Part shown: one piece after another, positions 39,327 through 42,661 of the stretch | Position numbering within the stretch: the first letter of the stretch is position 1 | Layout: the number at the start of each line of letters is the position of its first letter | From: an uncultured Paraglaciecola sp. | GTDB lineage: Bacteria; Pseudomonadota; Gammaproteobacteria; Enterobacterales; Alteromonadaceae | DNA length: 42,661 nt | Assembly: GCF_913020055.1 (NCBI RefSeq) | Contig: NZ_CAJWCF010000032.1 | Location: forward strand, 1-42,661 | Direction: 5' to 3' | Notes under the pieces: model-generated | Seen by the model: the letters and a program-made list of their open reading frames with translations, nothing else | What the model was told of the DNA's origin: nothing | The model's database searches: none | Position numbers and translations under genes: made by a program

Positions 39327-41792
39327 ATGCAAATCCTAATTTGGTTGTTATATGTAGTCGCATCACTTGGCGCGGTAAGTTATTTTCGAATGAAGTTGTT
39401 TAATGCAACTGTCGGTATTTTTTGCCTGTTCGTGCTGGGAAGTATTTTCGGTGTGATAGGCGAGTTTACTTGGTTAGCGTTTTTAATCGCCGCCTTGCCT
39501 GTGAATATTGAATCGGTACGTAAGCAATACATTAGTGAGCCAATCCTAAAAATATATAAAAAAATCATGCCTGAAATGTCGAGCACTGAAAAAGATGCTA
39601 TCGATGCCGGTACGGTTTGGTGGGATGGCGAAATTTTTAGTGGCAACCCAAATTGGCAAACACTGCATAATATTCCACAAGCGCGCCTAACCGCTGAAGA
39701 ACAGGCATTTTTAGACGGTCCAGTAGAAGAAGTATGCAAAATGTGTGATGACTGGGAAGTCACTCACATCAATGCCGACCTTTCTGCAGAAGTGTGGCAG
39801 TACCTAAAAGATAATAAGTTCTTCGCCATGATCATCAAAAAGGAATACGGGGGCTTAGATTTCTCTGCTTTTGCACAATCTCGCGTATTACAAAAATTGT
39901 CTAGTGTCAGTGCGGTACTGTCTACCACTGTAGGTGTACCTAATTCTTTGGGCCCAGGAGAATTATTGCAACATTATGGTACCAAAGAACAACAAGACCA
40001 CTATTTACCAAGGCTAGCAGTAGGAGACGAAATTCCGTGTTTTGCCCTAACAGGACCTGAAGCTGGCTCAGATGCTGGTTCATTGCCCGACAGTGGCATA
40101 GTGTGCAAAGGCCAATGGAATGGTGAAGAGATTCTCGGTATGCGTCTTACCTTCGATAAGCGCTATATCACCCTAGCCCCAGTAGCAACGGTTATTGGTT
40201 TAGCTTTTAAGATGTATGATCCAGACGGGTTATTAGGTGATGAAAAAGAATTAGGCATTACCTGTGCATTATTACCCAGAGACACCGCAGGCATGGAAAT
40301 TGGTAATCGCCACTTTCCATTAAACGTACCATTTCAAAATGGGCCGATTAGAGGACAAGATATTTTTGTACCTTTAGATTACATCATTGGCGGCAATGCA
40401 ATGATTGGCCAAGGCTGGCGCATGTTAGTCGAATGTCTATCTGTTGGCCGGGTTATTACCCTACCTTCAACTTCAGCCGGCGGAGCCAAAAGTATTGCCC
40501 TTGCAACTGGTGCTTACGCTCGTATTCGCCGTCAATTCAAAATGCCGGTAGGTAAAATGGAAGGCATTGAAGAGATGTTGGGCCGAATTGGTGGCAATGC
40601 CTATCTGATGGACGCTGTGACTTCATTTTCAACCAAAGGCGTAGACTTAGGTGAAAAGCCCTCTGTTATCTCTGCAATATGCAAATACCATTTAACCGAA
40701 AAGATGCGTCAGTTAGTTAATGACGCTATGGATGTGCACGGCGGAAAAGGAATAATGCTCGGCCAAAATAATTATCTGGGCCGAGCTTATCAAGGTGCTC
40801 CTATTGCTATTACGGTAGAAGGTGCAAATATCCTAACCCGTAACATGATGATATACGGTCAAGGTGCAATGCGTTGTCACCCCTATGTATTATCAGAATT
40901 GCTTGCGGCAAATAATCCTGATGCTGACGAAAGCCTAGAACAATTCGACCAAGCAGTATTTGGACATATTGGTTTTGCTATCAGTAACTTGTTCCGCAGC
41001 TTATGGTTCTCCTTAACGGCTGCAAGATTAACCAAAGCACCATTTACTGACGAAACTGCTGGTTACTACCGTTCAATGCAGCGTTATAGTTCGAATATGG
41101 CCTTTCTATCTGATGTTGCAATGGCAGTCTTAGGCGGTGAATTAAAACGTCGCGAACGCATTTCAGCGCGTTTAGGTGACTTATTGAGTTATTTGTATCT
41201 CACCTCATGTGTTTTGAAACGTTTTGATGATGAAGGACGCAAAGCCGACGATTTACCTCTAGTGCACTGGGCGATGCAAGACAGTTTGCATAAACTAGAA
41301 GTAGCTTTAGAGGAATTACTCGATAATTTCCCATCAAAAATAATGGGTAAAGCACTCAAATTAATCATCATGCCATTTGGCAAAAAATATAAACGGCCTT
41401 CTGACGAGTTAGAGCATAAAATTGCCAGACTTTTACAGACCCCAAGTGAAGCTCGTAGCCGATTAGGTGCAGGCCAATACTTGTCTCGCGTGCCAGGTAA
41501 TTTGATGGGAGATTTAGAGCAAACTCTTGAAAATGTACTGGCAGCAGAGCCTATTTATAATAAGGTTTGTAAAGCAGCCAAAGAATATTTGCCGTTTACC
41601 GAATTAGACAAAGTGGCAGATAAAGGGCTCGAATTAGAAGTGATTACCGAAGAACAGGCAACACTGCTAAGAGAAACTGAAAAAGGTCGATTACGCACCA
41701 TCAATGTTGATGACTTCAAACATAGTGAACTGGTACAAACGGTAGAAAAAGAAAAGCCGAAAAGAAAACCCAGAGCGAAGAAAGTAGCTTAA
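39327..41792 (+). CDS. fadE: Acyl-CoA dehydrogenase FadE
   Basis: FadE performs the first step of fatty-acid beta-oxidation, forming trans-2-enoyl-CoA with FAD. The 821-residue protein is the large bacterial type. Hydrophobic N-terminal segments (about residues 1-60) point to membrane attachment. The dehydrogenase core has [46 protein letters not shown] and [14 protein letters not shown], followed by the C-terminal extension typical of FadE and a basic tail ([12 protein letters not shown]). GGAG five bases before the ATG supports the start. A FadR-type site lies upstream and a terminator follows. Confidence 0.96.
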   Translation: MQILIWLLYVVASLGAVSYFRMKLFNATVGIFCLFVLGSIFGVIGEFTWLAFLIAALPVNIESVRKQYISEPILKIYKKIMPEMSSTEKDAIDAGTVWWDGEIFSGNPNWQTLHNIPQARLTAEEQAFLDGPVEEVCKMCDDWEVTHINADLSAEVWQYLKDNKFFAMIIKKEYGGLDFSAFAQSRVLQKLSSVSAVLSTTVGVPNSLGPGELLQHYGTKEQQDHYLPRLAVGDEIPCFALTGPEAGSDAGSLPDSGIVCKGQWNGEEILGMRLTFDKRYITLAPVATVIGLAFKMYDPDGLLGDEKELGITCALLPRDTAGMEIGNRHFPLNVPFQNGPIRGQDIFVPLDYIIGGNAMIGQGWRMLVECLSVGRVITLPSTSAGGAKSIALATGAYARIRRQFKMPVGKMEGIEEMLGRIGGNAYLMDAVTSFSTKGVDLGEKPSVISAICKYHLTEKMRQLVNDAMDVHGGKGIMLGQNNYLGRAYQGAPIAITVEGANILTRNMMIYGQGAMRCHPYVLSELLAANNPDADESLEQFDQAVFGHIGFAISNLFRSLWFSLTAARLTKAPFTDETAGYYRSMQRYSSNMAFLSDVAMAVLGGELKRRERISARLGDLLSYLYLTSCVLKRFDDEGRKADDLPLVHWAMQDSLHKLEVALEELLDNFPSKIMGKALKLIIMPFGKKYKRPSDELEHKIARLLQTPSEARSRLGAGQYLSRVPGNLMGDLEQTLENVLAAEPIYNKVCKAAKEYLPFTELDKVADKGLELEVITEEQATLLRETEKGRLRTINVDDFKHSELVQTVEKEKPKRKPRAKKVA

Positions 41793-41802
41793 ACATTATT
41801 CT

Positions 41803-41825
41803 AAGGCCCTGTTAAACAGGGCTTT
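41803..41825 (+). terminator. Terminator after fadE
   Basis: GCCCTG and CAGGGC form a 6-base GC-rich stem extended by A-T pairs, loop TTAAA, followed by TTTAATTA. It lies ten bases after the fadE stop. Confidence 0.75.
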
Positions 41826-42238
41826 AATTATTAAATAACAAACCAAGATTAGCATTACCTCTAATAATTTTTTCAACAACCTTTTTAAACCATTTCAAAC
41901 TACCAATAAAATAATCACACACCTTTTGTTTATCTTTACTGTGTGAACAAGCTACAAACAACACTAAAAATACAATGATATTCAAGAGTATCGACTAAGC
42001 TAATTTACATTAAACGTAGTTGGGCCAAAAAGAAGCGTCCACAGTGATTCGCTTATTTTAAAGCGGCTATTTTGCAATTTTTAAGAATAAGTGTCTTTTT
42101 AAGCAGTCTCTAATTGACGTGGTCTTCATTTTTTATTTTTCAAGGATACCTATCAAGCAGTTATTTGGTCTATATTCTAAATACTTGTCTATATTAAATG
42201 TCAGCACACGTCTACTTGATGTATTGGAGTAATTAAAT
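41826..42238 (+). other. Intergenic region between fadE and the broken kinase gene
   Basis: About 410 bases, AT-rich, without a supported gene. TCACACA and TGTGTGA (about 41917-41946) form an inverted repeat with a long spacer. GTCTATATT occurs twice in the same direction (42168-42176 and 42187-42195), 19 bases apart, ahead of the kinase start. Neither is identified. Confidence 0.4.
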
Positions 42239-42601
42239 TTGACAGAAAATAACGCCGAGCCAGTTTCCATAACAAGGTTTTATCGAGAAAGAAAAGCCCG
42301 TAAGGAAGCTGAATCATTGCTAGAAGATAAATCTTTAAAACTTTATAACAGCAACTTACAATTAAAAGAACTCGCCAATAGCCAAGAAAAAATGATTTTG
42401 GAACGCACTAAAGATCTTGAGCTAGCTAAAAATGAAGCATTAGCATCTAGTAAAACAAAGTCTGAATTTGTTGCCGTCATGAGTCATGAAATTCGAACGC
42501 CAATTAATGGTGTACTTGGTTCTTTGTCACTATTGTCTTCCCATCTGTCTACCAAAAAAGCAAAAGAGTTATTCGACATCGCCTTGACGTGGTCAACCTA
42601 A
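42239..42601 (+). pseudogene. Sensor histidine kinase, truncated by an insertion
   Basis: The reading frame starts at a TTG with GGAG nine bases upstream. It encodes an N-terminal coiled coil (about residues 10-80, for example [20 protein letters not shown]) leading into the HisKA dimerisation helix with the phospho-acceptor His in [19 protein letters not shown]. After LFDIALT, where related kinases continue into the second HisKA helix and the ATPase domain, the frame reads WST and stops. The break coincides with a sequence that looks like an insertion-sequence end at 42590. Without the ATP-binding domain the product cannot be an active kinase. The rest of the gene may lie beyond the element, outside the window. 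Confidence 0.75.
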
Positions 42602-42661
42602 AACGACCACCCCAGTTAAGCTACTTTTTGTAATTCATTGTTTTGTCTTTCAAAGTCATTA
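42590..42661 (-). mobile_element. Probable insertion sequence end (partial)
   Basis: The kinase frame breaks exactly where TGGTCAACCTAAAACGACCA begins, a TG-starting terminus of the kind found in IS3-like elements. Twenty-six bases inside, a leftward frame ends. The other end and any target duplication lie outside the window, so the element cannot be named. Confidence 0.5.
42616..42661 (-). CDS. C-terminal end of a probable transposase (partial)
   Basis: Leftward from the right edge, an open frame reads NDFERQNNELQKVA and stops at 42616-42618, a short distance inside the proposed element end. Many IS3-family transposases end in a similar charged, Gln/Glu-rich tail close to the right inverted repeat. 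With 14 residues only, the family is a guess; support comes mainly from the interrupted kinase gene. Confidence 0.35.
   Translation of the reverse strand, partial: NDFERQNNELQKVA

Overview
The window is a stretch of chromosome from a gammaproteobacterium of low to moderate GC. It is probably a marine Alteromonadales close to Paraglaciecola, Glaciecola or Alteromonas. That placement rests on protein character and gene neighbourhoods, not on a database search. Nearly all of it is densely packed housekeeping DNA in gene orders familiar from E. coli, Shewanella and Pseudomonas. I see no tRNA or rRNA gene, CRISPR array, prophage or defence island.

Layout. 1-7.1 kb: the end of tusB, then tusE, facing the leftward series lrp, ftsK, lolA, rarA, crcB, serS. 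7.2-16.1 kb: alanine dehydrogenase diverges from lrp; then a leftward block reads (from right to left) serC-aroA, cmk-rpsA, ihfB, lapA-lapB-pyrF. 16.2-20.7 kb: gyrA (leftward) diverges from ubiG and a HAD phosphatase (mupP/gph type). 21.1-24.9 kb: the class Ia ribonucleotide reductase set nrdA, nrdB and its ferredoxin yfaE. 25-29.4 kb: dapA-bamC and purC leftward, gcvR-bcp rightward. 29.4-36.5 kb: perM, an unrecognised 218-residue protein, bepA, a TlpA-like thioredoxin, the arsC-like yfgD, a WrbA-like flavoprotein, a DUF2069 membrane protein, hda and a DUF2066 protein. 36.7-41.8 kb: purM-purN-DUF3108 and fadE. 42.2-42.66 kb: a histidine kinase gene cut after its phospho-acceptor helix, followed by what looks like the end of an insertion sequence running out of the window.

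The genes cover information processing (SerS, S1, IHF, gyrase, RarA, FtsK, Hda), nucleotide supply (RNR, PurC/M/N, PyrF, Cmk), envelope assembly (LolA, LapAB, BamC, BepA, DapA), amino-acid metabolism (Ald, SerC, AroA, Lrp, GcvR) and fatty-acid oxidation (FadE). The more interesting signals are regulatory: a FadR-type operator at fadE, an Lrp-type site on the lrp -10 box, a terminator hairpin ending 9 bases before the serC start codon, a hairpin with a T-run between nrdA and nrdB, and a serS terminator placed inside the tusE coding region. Other points are a Bcp peroxiredoxin without its usual resolving cysteine and the broken kinase gene at the right edge. I found no convincing new multi-gene system.
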